Shown: piece by piece, positions 21,716-30,601 of the stretch | Numbering within the stretch: the first letter of the stretch is position 1 | How the letters are laid out: every line of letters starts with the position of its first letter | NCBI RefSeq assembly: GCF_900113745.1 | Contig: NZ_FOQL01000001.1 | Location: forward strand, 1,054,001-1,118,000 | Origin: Pseudomonas guineae | GTDB taxonomy: Bacteria > Pseudomonadota > Gammaproteobacteria > Pseudomonadales > Pseudomonadaceae | DNA: 64,000 nucleotides | Reading direction: 5' to 3' | Notes under the pieces: generated by a model | Databases searched by the model: none | What the model saw: the letters and a program-made list of their open reading frames with translations, nothing else | What the model was told of the DNA's origin: nothing | Program-made: the position numbers and the translations under genes

Positions 21716-23230
21716 ATGCCAAAGCCTATTCACTATCCGCGCACCCTGACCGACTGGCTCAAGCAGCTGGACAGCCAGCTATTGCCTGCATCAATTGACC
21801 GCCAGCAGAAGCTGCGCCGTGCGCTGGCGGACAGTAATCGCTCGATGCGCGAGCTGGCGGAGTTAATGCAGGGCTGTCCGGCACTGGTACTCAGCGTAAT
21901 GCGCGAGGCCAATCGTAAGAGCAGCGGCCTCAGCGAGCAGACTCAAAGCCTCGAAGCCGCCATCAACCGCCTCGGCATCAAACGTACGGAAGACCTGCTC
22001 AATCTTCTACCCGCCCTACCCGAGCAGGAGTTGCCTAAAGCCCTCAGGCAAATTCTGCTGATCAGTCAGCACGCCAGCCAGCAAGCAAACGGCCTGTTCG
22101 GCGGCCGTTTAGCGCGTCTGTGGCAAGAAGTGCATTGGGGCAGCCTGCTGTTTCTCGCGCCGATCTGGGCGTTACTGACCGCACACCCAGAGCTGTTTGA
22201 GGCGTGGGAGCAGCGGGTGCTGATCAAAGGCGAGGCGGCGGCCAAGGTCGAGCATGAGCTGTTGGGCGTACCCTTATTGCAGCTATGCCTCGCATTGAGC
22301 GAGCAGTGGCGCCTACCCGAGTGGGTCACCCAGGGTTATCGCTTGCTGGTTAACGATCGACGCTTACTGGTCAAAGCCTTACACATAGCCCGTGATAATG
22401 AGCACCCACTGCACCAACAACAGTGCCTGGACGCTGATAGCGACTTGCGTCGCTGGCTGACCCATCCGGCCAACAGCATTCTACTGGCCAACGGCTTGGC
22501 GGTTTCGGCGCACTTCGCTTGGAGCAGCCCGCACAGCCTACGCTGGCAGCGCCTGACCGGTTTATTCTTACAATTGCCACTGGGTAATGTGCAGCAACTA
22601 CTGCACCAAAACGCCGTCAGCAGCGCTCGCCAGCTGCCCGGCACAGACCTCTGGCACCCTGCCGAAGCCTTGATATGGCCGTGGCAAGCGCGGCATCTGC
22701 GCGCCATCATCGCGCCGCACAAGGTGGCTGTGGTGAGTGAGTGGCGACAACACTGTGCGCAACTGCTGGCACAGCCCAGCGCGTTTACCAATGTGCTGCA
22801 ACTTACCGCCTGCGCCAACCAAGCGCTCCAGGCCTGCGGCATGCAGCGCGTGCTAATCCTATTAGCCGACCGCAACCACACTCGCCTCAGCGCCCAGCAA
22901 CAGAGCGGCCTGGATAAAGCCGCCGCCAGCCTCAGCCTTGACCCGCAGCAAAGCCAAGTACTGCGCCGCCTGCTGAGCACTCCGGCACAATTAAAACTGA
23001 GCCCAACCAACATCGCGCAGTTCTCCGCCATGCTGCCCGGTACGCTGAAAAGCCTATTCCCCAGCGAACACTTGCTGATTCGCTCGATCGCCAGCAACAA
23101 CCGCGTGGTCATGCTGATCTTCGCGGATCAAGGCGGCCAAGCGCTGAGCGATATCAGCGTGCAGGGCTTCGGCAAAACCGTGCAATGCATTGAGCGCGCC
23201 CTGACCAGCTTTGCCAACCGCGGGCGCTAG
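21716..23230 (+). CDS. HDOD domain-containing protein
   Basis: A 504-residue protein with an HDOD-like N-terminal domain (about 15-240: helical repeats with LVLSVMREANRK and IKRTEDLLNLLPALP). This is a degenerate HD superfamily fold that usually lacks phosphohydrolase residues. The C-terminal part (about 340-500) may be a sensory or GAF-like domain, which I cannot name with certainty. HDOD proteins are often tied to motility and c-di-GMP signalling, and its neighbour is motAB. No good ribosome binding site is seen before the ATG. Confidence 0.75.
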   Translation: MPKPIHYPRTLTDWLKQLDSQLLPASIDRQQKLRRALADSNRSMRELAELMQGCPALVLSVMREANRKSSGLSEQTQSLEAAINRLGIKRTEDLLNLLPALPEQELPKALRQILLISQHASQQANGLFGGRLARLWQEVHWGSLLFLAPIWALLTAHPELFEAWEQRVLIKGEAAAKVEHELLGVPLLQLCLALSEQWRLPEWVTQGYRLLVNDRRLLVKALHIARDNEHPLHQQQCLDADSDLRRWLTHPANSILLANGLAVSAHFAWSSPHSLRWQRLTGLFLQLPLGNVQQLLHQNAVSSARQLPGTDLWHPAEALIWPWQARHLRAIIAPHKVAVVSEWRQHCAQLLAQPSAFTNVLQLTACANQALQACGMQRVLILLADRNHTRLSAQQQSGLDKAAASLSLDPQQSQVLRRLLSTPAQLKLSPTNIAQFSAMLPGTLKSLFPSEHLLIRSIASNNRVVMLIFADQGGQALSDISVQGFGKTVQCIERALTSFANRGR

Positions 23231-23275
23231 GCTTTCCGTTACACTCTGTCCCTTTATTGTCAAAAGAGGCCCGGC

Positions 23276-24091
23276 ATGTCCGCCTTCGCTGAGTTGCCCT
23301 TGCTGATCGAACCCGCCCAACTGGCCTGCCGTCTTGATGCACCCGAGCTGATTTTGGTCGATCTGACCAGCCAGGCGCGCTATGCCGCTGGGCATATCCC
23401 TGGAGCACACTTTGTCGACCCCAAGCGGACCCAGCAAGGCCAGCCTCCCGCACCAGGGCTATTGCCGGAGCAGGCGAAACTTGAGCAGCTGTTCGCTGAG
23501 CTCGGGCACCATCCGGACGCTGTCTACGCGGTGTATGACGATGAAGGCGGTGGTTGGGCCGGGCGCTTTATCTGGCTGCTGGATGTAATCGGCCACCGCC
23601 ACTATCACTACCTTAATGGCGGGTTGCTAGCCTGGCAGGCAGAAAGCCGCGAACTGAGCAGCGCTGTGCCGCCGGCTGGTACGCAAGCCATCTGCCTAAA
23701 CATCGATCCCGCCCCCACCGCCACCCGCGAGTACCTGCAAAGCCGTCTCGGCGCGACTGACCTGGCGATCTGGGACGCCCGCGCCCCCGGCGAATTCAGC
23801 GGTGAGAAAGTCCTGGCGCAAAAAGCTGGACATATCCCTGGCGCGGTTAATTTCGAATGGACCGCTGGCATGGACCCGTCACGCGCCTTGCGGATCAACC
23901 AAGACATTCAGGCGCAGCTCAACAGCCTCGGTATCACCGCCGACAAAGAAATCATTACCCATTGCCAGACCCATCACCGCTCCGGCTTTACTTACCTGGT
24001 CGCCAAGATCCTTGGCTATCCACGGGTAAAAGCCTATGCCGGCTCCTGGGGCGAGTGGGGCAACCATCCAGATACCCCAGTCGAGCGTTGA
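23276..24091 (+). CDS. rhdA: Thiosulfate:cyanide sulfurtransferase (rhodanese)
   Basis: Transfers sulfane sulfur from thiosulfate to cyanide or other thiophiles. It is 271 residues with two rhodanese domains; only the C-terminal one is active, with the loop HCQTHHRSG and the catalytic Cys230. That loop is the unusual one known from Azotobacter and Pseudomonas RhdA. The inactive N-terminal domain reads YAVYDDEGGGWAGR at the corresponding place. A GAGG site precedes the ATG. It is followed by psd after 40 bases. Confidence 0.95.
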   Translation: MSAFAELPLLIEPAQLACRLDAPELILVDLTSQARYAAGHIPGAHFVDPKRTQQGQPPAPGLLPEQAKLEQLFAELGHHPDAVYAVYDDEGGGWAGRFIWLLDVIGHRHYHYLNGGLLAWQAESRELSSAVPPAGTQAICLNIDPAPTATREYLQSRLGATDLAIWDARAPGEFSGEKVLAQKAGHIPGAVNFEWTAGMDPSRALRINQDIQAQLNSLGITADKEIITHCQTHHRSGFTYLVAKILGYPRVKAYAGSWGEWGNHPDTPVER

Positions 24092-24131
24092 GCCACCCGC
24101 CAGATCGCCTGCCATTTTTTAAGGAATGCTC

Positions 24132-24992
24132 ATGAAAGATCGTTTGTTTATCCTCAGCCAATACGTACTGCCGCACCACCTGCTCTCGCGTCTGATCGGC
24201 TACGCCGCCGAATGCCGCGCGGGCTGGTTCAAAAATCGCCTGATTGGTTGGTTTGCCAAGCAATACCAAGTCAACATGAGCGAAGCCCAGGTCGAAGACC
24301 TGACGGCGTTTGCCCACTTCAATGATTTCTTCACGCGCGCCTTGAAAGAGGGTGCACGGCCGCTCGACAGCACACCGGGTGCAGTACTCTGCCCCGCCGA
24401 TGGCGCCGTCAGCCAACTCGGCAAAATCGAACAAGGTCGTATTTTTCAGGCCAAAGGCCACAGCTTCAGTGCGATCGAACTACTGGGCGGCGACAGTGAG
24501 CGCGCCGCTGCTTTTATGGGCGGTGATTTCGCCACCATCTACCTCTCGCCCAAGGACTACCATCGCGTGCACATGCCGTTGGCCGGCACCCTCACAGAGA
24601 TGGTCTACGTGCCGGGCCGACTGTTCTCGGTTAATCAGACCACCGCAGAGAATGTGCCTGAATTATTTGCCCGCAATGAGCGCGTCGTGTGCTTATTCGA
24701 CACCGAACGCGGACCTATGGCCGTGGTGTTGGTCGGCGCGATGATCGTGGCATCGATCGAGACCGTTTGGGCAGGGCTGGTAACGCCGCCCAAGCGCGTC
24801 CTGAAAACCGTCAAATATGACGAAGCTGCGCGCGCGCCGATCAGCCTGGAGAAAGGCGCTGAGTTGGGCCGTTTCAAACTGGGCTCGACCGCCATCGTGC
24901 TGTTTGGTCCTGAGCAGGTGCAGTGGGCCGAAGCGTTGGCTGCCAACAGCACGGTCCAGATGGGTGAGAAACTCGCCTTGCCTCGCGGTTAA
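24132..24992 (+). CDS. psd: Phosphatidylserine decarboxylase
   Basis: Makes phosphatidylethanolamine from phosphatidylserine at the inner membrane. The 286-residue proenzyme cleaves itself at LGST (KLGSTAIVLFG), turning Ser at about residue 252 into the pyruvoyl group of the alpha chain. Other conserved parts are DYHRVHMPLAG and VGAMIVASIETVW. I chose ATG 24132 (MKDRLF) because AAGGA ends six bases before it; the ATG at 24126 is too close to that site. Confidence 0.96.
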   Translation: MKDRLFILSQYVLPHHLLSRLIGYAAECRAGWFKNRLIGWFAKQYQVNMSEAQVEDLTAFAHFNDFFTRALKEGARPLDSTPGAVLCPADGAVSQLGKIEQGRIFQAKGHSFSAIELLGGDSERAAAFMGGDFATIYLSPKDYHRVHMPLAGTLTEMVYVPGRLFSVNQTTAENVPELFARNERVVCLFDTERGPMAVVLVGAMIVASIETVWAGLVTPPKRVLKTVKYDEAARAPISLEKGAELGRFKLGSTAIVLFGPEQVQWAEALAANSTVQMGEKLALPRG

Positions 24993-24998
24993 CCAACT

Positions 24999-25036
24999 CA
25001 GCTGGCGCTGCCCGCACGTGCAGACAGCGCCAGCTG
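24999..25036 (+). terminator. Strong hairpin after psd
   Basis: Perfect 12-bp inverted repeat (cagctggcgctg, 24999-25010, against cagcgccagctg, 25025-25036) with a 14-base loop, beginning 7 bases after the psd stop codon. No T-run follows, so it may end transcription with Rho or protect the mRNA end rather than act as a classic terminator. Confidence 0.5.
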
Positions 25037-25221
25037 CTGAGCAAAGTGAACCTGCGCAGACGAAAACCAGTCACAACAACGACTTCCAGCTGATCAGCCT
25101 GTCACAGTCGCTTGGCAATACGGCCAAGGACATGGCTGCGGGGCGCGTTAGATGCTGCTAGAGTCGAACCATAATTCATAGACCCATCTGCCTTGCCCGT
25201 GCGCTGGAGTATCCGATTTAG

Positions 25222-27027
25222 ATGGATAAACAGAATTCTCACTTGCTGCTGCGTGTTACCACGCCGGACAAGCAAAGCCTGTCATTCTGCGACGCCAGCC
25301 CTCGTGATTTGAAAAAATGGGTCGATGGCCTACCCAAAGCCAATATTGGTGAAACCGCGCGCCAGCTCTATCAGGCCTTGGTCGAACTCAATCAGCTCGT
25401 GACGCCCTCGGAAAATCGCCTGCAACTGCTGGAGATCCTTCGCCCGGAAGTTTATTTCGTCTGCAAGCAACTGGAAAAACACTTCCTAAAGCAGGCCATT
25501 GTTCTTGATGAGCGCCCACGCAAGGTGGCCAACCTTTGCCAGGCCCTGCAGAACCACCTGGCCGTTGGTTACAAACTGATCGTTGCGCGCCTAGCCTCCC
25601 AACCAGGCCGTGAACGCCAGCAATTGCTTGCTATCGCCCTGCAGCGCGCCACGCATAGCCTATGTGGCCCATTGATTCGCGCCAGCCAACTGTACTGCCC
25701 GGTTCCCGAAGGCCTCTGGCTGGAGCTGCACCAGCTGTATCAAATTGCCCTAGCGCGCGACCTGCAAAAAAGCATTATTCGAGACAGCCAGGCCTCACAC
25801 ACTCAAGGCCTGAGCACTGAACAAAGCTATCTGGTTGCCCTACTGCTTGGTTGCGCACGCTGCAACCAAATGCGCCAGGGCGCCATTGCACGCCTGGCCG
25901 AAGTGCTCGAACCCTGGAGTGCACTGGCCATTCTGCAGGCCGGCGACGAAGCCTCCAGCCTATTCGCGATTGCGCCGCAATTGGATGGCCCCCCTCGCTA
26001 TATATCGCTGTTCCGGCAGAACGAGCTGCACAACGCGGTAGGGATAGACCCCAGCCAGTTAGTGGACACGATCAAAGAACACCTGCTGCTCCCGGCCGAA
26101 GATCTTGCTCAGTCGCGCCTGACCGTGCCCGAGGGGTTCAGCCACGACATGCTTCAGCACCTGGCCGCGGCTTGGGGCGATATCGCCGAGCGCACCTTCC
26201 AACGCAGCCAGGGCCAGGGCGCATTGACCCTGTGCATCGGCATGAGCGCACTGCACTTCTACTTAGCAGGTCAGCGCCCGTTTAATGAGGTGCTGCAGCT
26301 ACCCGTTGAAGCCAATGCTGCGGTATTCAAGGCCGAAGCAGGGCCGCAGGATATCTGGTCGAACGCCTTCGATGCACAGAAGCACAACCAGTGGGAAAAC
26401 GGCCTGCCCTTCGAGGAAATCCAGTACAGCAAGCCTGGGAAAAGCCTCGACAGCCTGGAAAGCAACGGTGTTGAAAGTTACCCGAGCTTCGAGGTCACTA
26501 TTGTCAACATCAGTCCCGGCGGCTACTGCCTGTCTTGGCCGAAAGACGTGCCCAGCCAACTCCAGGCCGGCGAACTGCTTGGCGTACAAGGCTTGCCGCA
26601 ACAAGGTTGGAGCATTGCCGTTGTCCGCTGGATTCGCCAGGTGCGCGGCGGCGGCACACAAATGGGTATCGAACTGATCGCACCACACGCTCAGGCCTGC
26701 GGCCTACAGCTGATGCGTAAAGCCGAGCAGAGCAGCCAGTACCTGCGCGCACTTTTACTCCCGGAAATCAGCGCTATTTCGAGACCGGCAAGCCTGATTA
26801 CTGCCCGCCTGCCTTTTCAGGAAGGCAACAAGGTCAGCATTAATCTAAATGGCAGCGAACACCGCGCGGTACTCAGCCGTCGACAAACCAGCACCGGCAG
26901 CTTCAATCAATTCGAATACCGCGGCGTCGAACAGGTCGGCAGCGAGCACGGGAAGCCTGTCACAGCGCCGAAAACCCGTACACCAGGCGGGGAGGAAGAC
27001 TTTGACTCACTCTGGAAGTCGCTGTAG
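25222..27027 (+). CDS. PilZ-like domain protein adjacent to fimX
   Basis: A 601-residue soluble protein, largely helical up to about residue 400. It then has a PilZ-like segment with VTIVNISPGGYCLSW (near 430-445), which matches the N/DxSxxG part of the c-di-GMP-binding motif, followed by VVRWIRQVRGGGTQMGIELI. The RxxxR half of the motif is not obvious, so ligand binding is uncertain. It is 64 bases upstream of fimX in the same direction, pointing to a role in c-di-GMP or type IV pilus control. The GGAG site is 12 bases from ATG, somewhat far. Confidence 0.7.
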   Translation: MDKQNSHLLLRVTTPDKQSLSFCDASPRDLKKWVDGLPKANIGETARQLYQALVELNQLVTPSENRLQLLEILRPEVYFVCKQLEKHFLKQAIVLDERPRKVANLCQALQNHLAVGYKLIVARLASQPGRERQQLLAIALQRATHSLCGPLIRASQLYCPVPEGLWLELHQLYQIALARDLQKSIIRDSQASHTQGLSTEQSYLVALLLGCARCNQMRQGAIARLAEVLEPWSALAILQAGDEASSLFAIAPQLDGPPRYISLFRQNELHNAVGIDPSQLVDTIKEHLLLPAEDLAQSRLTVPEGFSHDMLQHLAAAWGDIAERTFQRSQGQGALTLCIGMSALHFYLAGQRPFNEVLQLPVEANAAVFKAEAGPQDIWSNAFDAQKHNQWENGLPFEEIQYSKPGKSLDSLESNGVESYPSFEVTIVNISPGGYCLSWPKDVPSQLQAGELLGVQGLPQQGWSIAVVRWIRQVRGGGTQMGIELIAPHAQACGLQLMRKAEQSSQYLRALLLPEISAISRPASLITARLPFQEGNKVSINLNGSEHRAVLSRRQTSTGSFNQFEYRGVEQVGSEHGKPVTAPKTRTPGGEEDFDSLWKSL

Positions 27028-27091
27028 ATTGCCGATGCACTCCCTTTTGTCGCCTTTTCGCGCCCGTTCGGCGCAGATTTGATACCAAACC

Positions 27092-29161
27092 ATGGCCATT
27101 GAAAAAAAAACCATTCGGCTACTGATACTCGAAGACTCGCAAAACGAGGCCGAGCGCCTCGTCAGCCTGTTCCGTAACGCAGGACGGGCCACCCGAGTGC
27201 ACCGCCTGAGCTCCAGCGATGATCTGAACGAGGCCTTGCAGCAAAGCTGGGACCTGCTGATCTGCGCACCGAGCAGCGAACAGCTTGCCCCCAGTGAGGC
27301 GATTGGTGCGATCCGCCGCCAGGCAAAAGACATTCCGGTCATTCAGCTGCTCGCCGACAACGACTCCGACAGCATCACCGAAGCCCTGATGCTCGGTGCC
27401 CAGGATGCTCTGCCGCAAGGCGAGGACGAGCGTTTGGTCTTGGTGGCTAAACGCGAACTGGCCAACCTGGAAGAGCGCCGTGCCCGCCGCGCTTCGGAAG
27501 TCGCCCTGCGTGAAGCGGAAAAACGCTGCCAGTTGCTGCTCGAAAGCTCAGTCGATGCAATCACCTACGTGCATGAGGGCATGCACATCTACGCCAACCG
27601 CGCGTACCTTGAGCTGTTCGCCTACGTGGATGCTGACGAACTGGAAGGCATGCCGATGATCGACCTGATCGTTAGCAGCGACCAGGCGAACTTCAAGGAT
27701 TTCTTAAAGAATTATCACAGCGCCGAAGGTCATGCCGAACTGAAGTGCAACGGAATGAAGGCTAACGGCCAGAGCTTTCCAGCACAGATGAGTTTTTCCC
27801 CGGCCACCTATGATGGTGAACCGTGCATTCAGGTGGTGATTCGCGCCGAAAGCAGCAATGCCGAGCTGGAAGAGAAGCTGCGCGAGATCAGCAGTCAGGA
27901 CTTGGTCACGGGCCTGTTCAACCGCACGCATTTCCTAGAACTAATGGATAACGCCGCCGAGCGTGCAGTGAATGCAGGCCAGCCAGCGACCCTGGCGTAT
28001 ATCCGCGTTGATCACTACGCCAGCCTGCTCGCCGACATCGGCTTGGCGGGCATCGACATCCTCCTCACTGATCTGGCTAACCTGCTGCGCACGCACTTCA
28101 GCGCTGACGCGCAGCTGGCCCGTTTTGGTGATGACGTGTTTGCTGTGCTGCAGCCTGGCGTCAGCCCGGAAAGTACCCACGAACAACTCAGCAGCTTGCT
28201 GAAAAAAGTCGAATGCCACCTGTTCGACGTCAGCGGCCGCACCGTACAAAGCACTCTGTCGATTGGCGTAGCTGGGCTCAACGAAAAAACCGCCAAAGCC
28301 CAAGAGGTGGTCAACCGCGCCCACCGCTGTGCTGACGAGTTGAGTGATGGCAACGCCATCAAACTGTTCAACCCCGCAGACGAACTGGCTGCTGCTGCCA
28401 ACCGAGGCAACATCGCCGCGATGATTCAACAGGCGCTGGAGAAAAACAGCTTCCGCCTGCTGTTCCAGCCGATCATCAGCCTGCGCGGCGATAGCTTTGA
28501 ACACTATGAAGCGCTGTTACGCCTGATCAACCCACAAGGCGAAGAAATCCCGCCGAAAGAACTGTTCAGTGCGGCGAAAGACGCCGGGCTTGCCGAGAAA
28601 ATTGACCGCTGGGTGATTCTCAACTCAATCAAACTGCTCGCCGACCACCGCAGCAAAGGCCATAACACGCGTCTGTTCGTGCACCTTTCGAGCGCCAGCG
28701 TGCAGGACCAAACCCTGCTACCGTGGCTTAGCGTTGCCTTGAAAGCCGCCCGCCTGCCGTCTGACTCGCTGGTGTTCCAGTTCAGCGAGCCGGACGCGAT
28801 TGCCTACTTGAAGCAGGCTAAGGCCATTACTCAAGGCCTTAATGAGCTGCACTGCAAGACTGCGCTGACCCAATTTGGCTGCTCGCTCAACCCCTTCAAC
28901 ACCCTTAAGCACCTGCATATCGACTTCGTCAAAGTCGACAGTTCGTTCTCACAGGACCTGAGCAGCGCGGAAAATCAGGAAACCCTGAAAACCTTGCTCG
29001 CCAGCCTACACGCCCAAGCGAAGCTAACCATTGTGCCCTTCGTCGAGACCGCTAGCGTGCTGGCAACGCTCTGGCAGGCCGGGGTTAATTATATTCAGGG
29101 GCATTACTTGCAGGGCCCGAGCCAGTCGATGGATTACGACTTCTCAGCCGACGACGAGTAA
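27092..29161 (+). CDS. fimX: FimX-type c-di-GMP receptor with degenerate GGDEF and EAL domains
   Basis: Polar regulator of type IV pilus assembly and twitching. The 689-residue product has a REC-like domain (1-125), a PAS domain (about 145-260), a GGDEF domain with GDDVF (near 345) in place of GGDEF, and an EAL domain (about 440-680). The EAL domain keeps Glu473-Ala-Leu and Glu652. The Asn of the NLS motif is His531, and the DD of DDFG is Thr593-Gln594, so it should bind but not hydrolyse c-di-GMP. The first 30 residues match P. aeruginosa FimX closely from memory. A strong terminator follows. Confidence 0.95.
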   Translation: MAIEKKTIRLLILEDSQNEAERLVSLFRNAGRATRVHRLSSSDDLNEALQQSWDLLICAPSSEQLAPSEAIGAIRRQAKDIPVIQLLADNDSDSITEALMLGAQDALPQGEDERLVLVAKRELANLEERRARRASEVALREAEKRCQLLLESSVDAITYVHEGMHIYANRAYLELFAYVDADELEGMPMIDLIVSSDQANFKDFLKNYHSAEGHAELKCNGMKANGQSFPAQMSFSPATYDGEPCIQVVIRAESSNAELEEKLREISSQDLVTGLFNRTHFLELMDNAAERAVNAGQPATLAYIRVDHYASLLADIGLAGIDILLTDLANLLRTHFSADAQLARFGDDVFAVLQPGVSPESTHEQLSSLLKKVECHLFDVSGRTVQSTLSIGVAGLNEKTAKAQEVVNRAHRCADELSDGNAIKLFNPADELAAAANRGNIAAMIQQALEKNSFRLLFQPIISLRGDSFEHYEALLRLINPQGEEIPPKELFSAAKDAGLAEKIDRWVILNSIKLLADHRSKGHNTRLFVHLSSASVQDQTLLPWLSVALKAARLPSDSLVFQFSEPDAIAYLKQAKAITQGLNELHCKTALTQFGCSLNPFNTLKHLHIDFVKVDSSFSQDLSSAENQETLKTLLASLHAQAKLTIVPFVETASVLATLWQAGVNYIQGHYLQGPSQSMDYDFSADDE

Positions 29162-29176
29162 CCGCGCGCAGAAAGC

Positions 29177-29204
29177 AAAAAGCCGCCCTAGGGCGGCTTT
29201 TTTA
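29177..29204. terminator. Bidirectional terminator between fimX and serB
   Basis: Palindrome agccgccctagggcggct (29181-29198) flanked by an A-run and a T-run. It serves fimX on the plus strand and serB on the minus strand, which converge here. Confidence 0.9.
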
Positions 29205-29213
29205 GCCTGTAAT

Positions 29214-30428
29214 TTATTCCAGGCCGTCGCGGTCGCGAAAGCCGAGCAGATACAGAATGCCGTCCAAACCTAGGGTCGAGATCGCTTGTTTAGCCGATTG
29301 TTTGACCAGCGGTTTGGCACGGAAGGCCACACCGAGGCCGGCGATCGCCAGCATGGGTAAATCATTGGCGCCATCACCCACGGCAATCGTCTGTTCCAAG
29401 CGCAAGCCTTCCTTAAACGCTAGCTCACGCAGCAGATCGGCTTTGCGCTGAGCATCGACGATCGGCTCCACCGCGACGCCAGTGACCAGACCATCAACAA
29501 TCTGCAGTTCGTTGGCGAATACGTAGTCGATACCGAGCGTGGTCTGCAGTTGCTTGGCAAAGTAAGTGAACCCCCCAGAAAGGATCGCCGTCTTGTAGCC
29601 CAGACGACGCAGCTCACTGAACAAGGTTTCAGCGCCTTCAGTAAGCCGCAGCGATACGCCGATATCGGCCAATACCGTTTCCGGCAGACCTTTGAGCAGT
29701 GCCAGGCGCTCGCGGAAACTGGCGGCAAAATCTAGCTCACCGCGCATGGCACGCTCGGTAATCTCGGACACCTGCTCACCCACGCCTGCGGCCTTGGCCA
29801 GCTCGTCGATCACCTCGGCTTCAATTAGCGTCGAGTCCATGTCGAACACCGCTAACCGGCGATTGCGCCGATACAACGAGTCGCGCTGGAAGGCGATATC
29901 GACATTTAACTCCTGCGCCACACTAAGGAACTCGGCGCGTAAGGCTGCCGGATCCGCCGGCTCGCCCCGCACCGAGAATTCGATACAACCCTTGCCTTGC
30001 TCGGCAGGCATGTCCAACGGCATGCGCCCGGAAAGGCGGTCGATATGATCAATATTCAGCTCATAACGTGCCGTGATCGCACTGACGCGCTGCAACTGCT
30101 CAGCCGTGACCTTGCGCGTCAGCAGGGTGACGATATGCCGGGCCTTGCCCTGACCGCCAACCCACTGCTGGTAATCCGCTTCGGAAACCGGGGTAAAGCG
30201 CACTTGCTGATCGAGCTTGTATGCGGTGAAGAGAATATCCTTAAGCACCGACGACGCTCGCTCGGTGTCCGGGATCTCGACCAGGATGCCGAACGACAGC
30301 GTGTCATGGATCACCGCCTGGCCAATATCGAGGATATTCACCCCGCCCTGGGCCAGTACACCGGTGATAGCAGCGGTCAAACCGGGACGGTCTTCACCGG
30401 TGATATTGATCAGGACGATTTCGCGCAA
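29214..30428 (-). CDS. serB: Phosphoserine phosphatase
   Basis: Last step of serine synthesis, a HAD-family phosphatase. The 404-residue product has tandem ACT-like domains at the N terminus (REIVLINITGEDRPGLTAAI) and a C-terminal HAD core: AVFDMDSTLIEAE (nucleophile Asp), SGGFTYFAKQL, and GDGANDLPML. I place the start at TTG 30428, giving MREIVLINIT, because a GGAGA site sits 7 bases upstream; the upstream ATG at 30515 adds 29 unconserved, Cys-rich residues. It is divergent from the AhpA-like gene, as serB and smp/ytjB are in E. coli. Confidence 0.94.
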   Translation of the reverse strand: MREIVLINITGEDRPGLTAAITGVLAQGGVNILDIGQAVIHDTLSFGILVEIPDTERASSVLKDILFTAYKLDQQVRFTPVSEADYQQWVGGQGKARHIVTLLTRKVTAEQLQRVSAITARYELNIDHIDRLSGRMPLDMPAEQGKGCIEFSVRGEPADPAALRAEFLSVAQELNVDIAFQRDSLYRRNRRLAVFDMDSTLIEAEVIDELAKAAGVGEQVSEITERAMRGELDFAASFRERLALLKGLPETVLADIGVSLRLTEGAETLFSELRRLGYKTAILSGGFTYFAKQLQTTLGIDYVFANELQIVDGLVTGVAVEPIVDAQRKADLLRELAFKEGLRLEQTIAVGDGANDLPMLAIAGLGVAFRAKPLVKQSAKQAISTLGLDGILYLLGFRDRDGLE

Positions 30429-30601
30429 GGCTCGGTCTCCGGGACAGTGGAAGGGGCAGCAGCTTGCAGAACAGATCGCAAGCAACGGAAAGGCGCACAT
30501 TCTACCCATTTCCATCGATAAACAGCCACGCGCGGCGCTTTGCCCACTGCTGAGGCACCGCTATACTGCGCGCCACCTACAGTCGACATGAGCCGAGCTC
30601 T

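Noticed and set aside
29214..30515. SerB starting at ATG 30515
   Set aside because: The 29 extra residues are Cys-rich and unlike SerB; TTG 30428 has a well-placed GGAGA site and gives the family N terminus.
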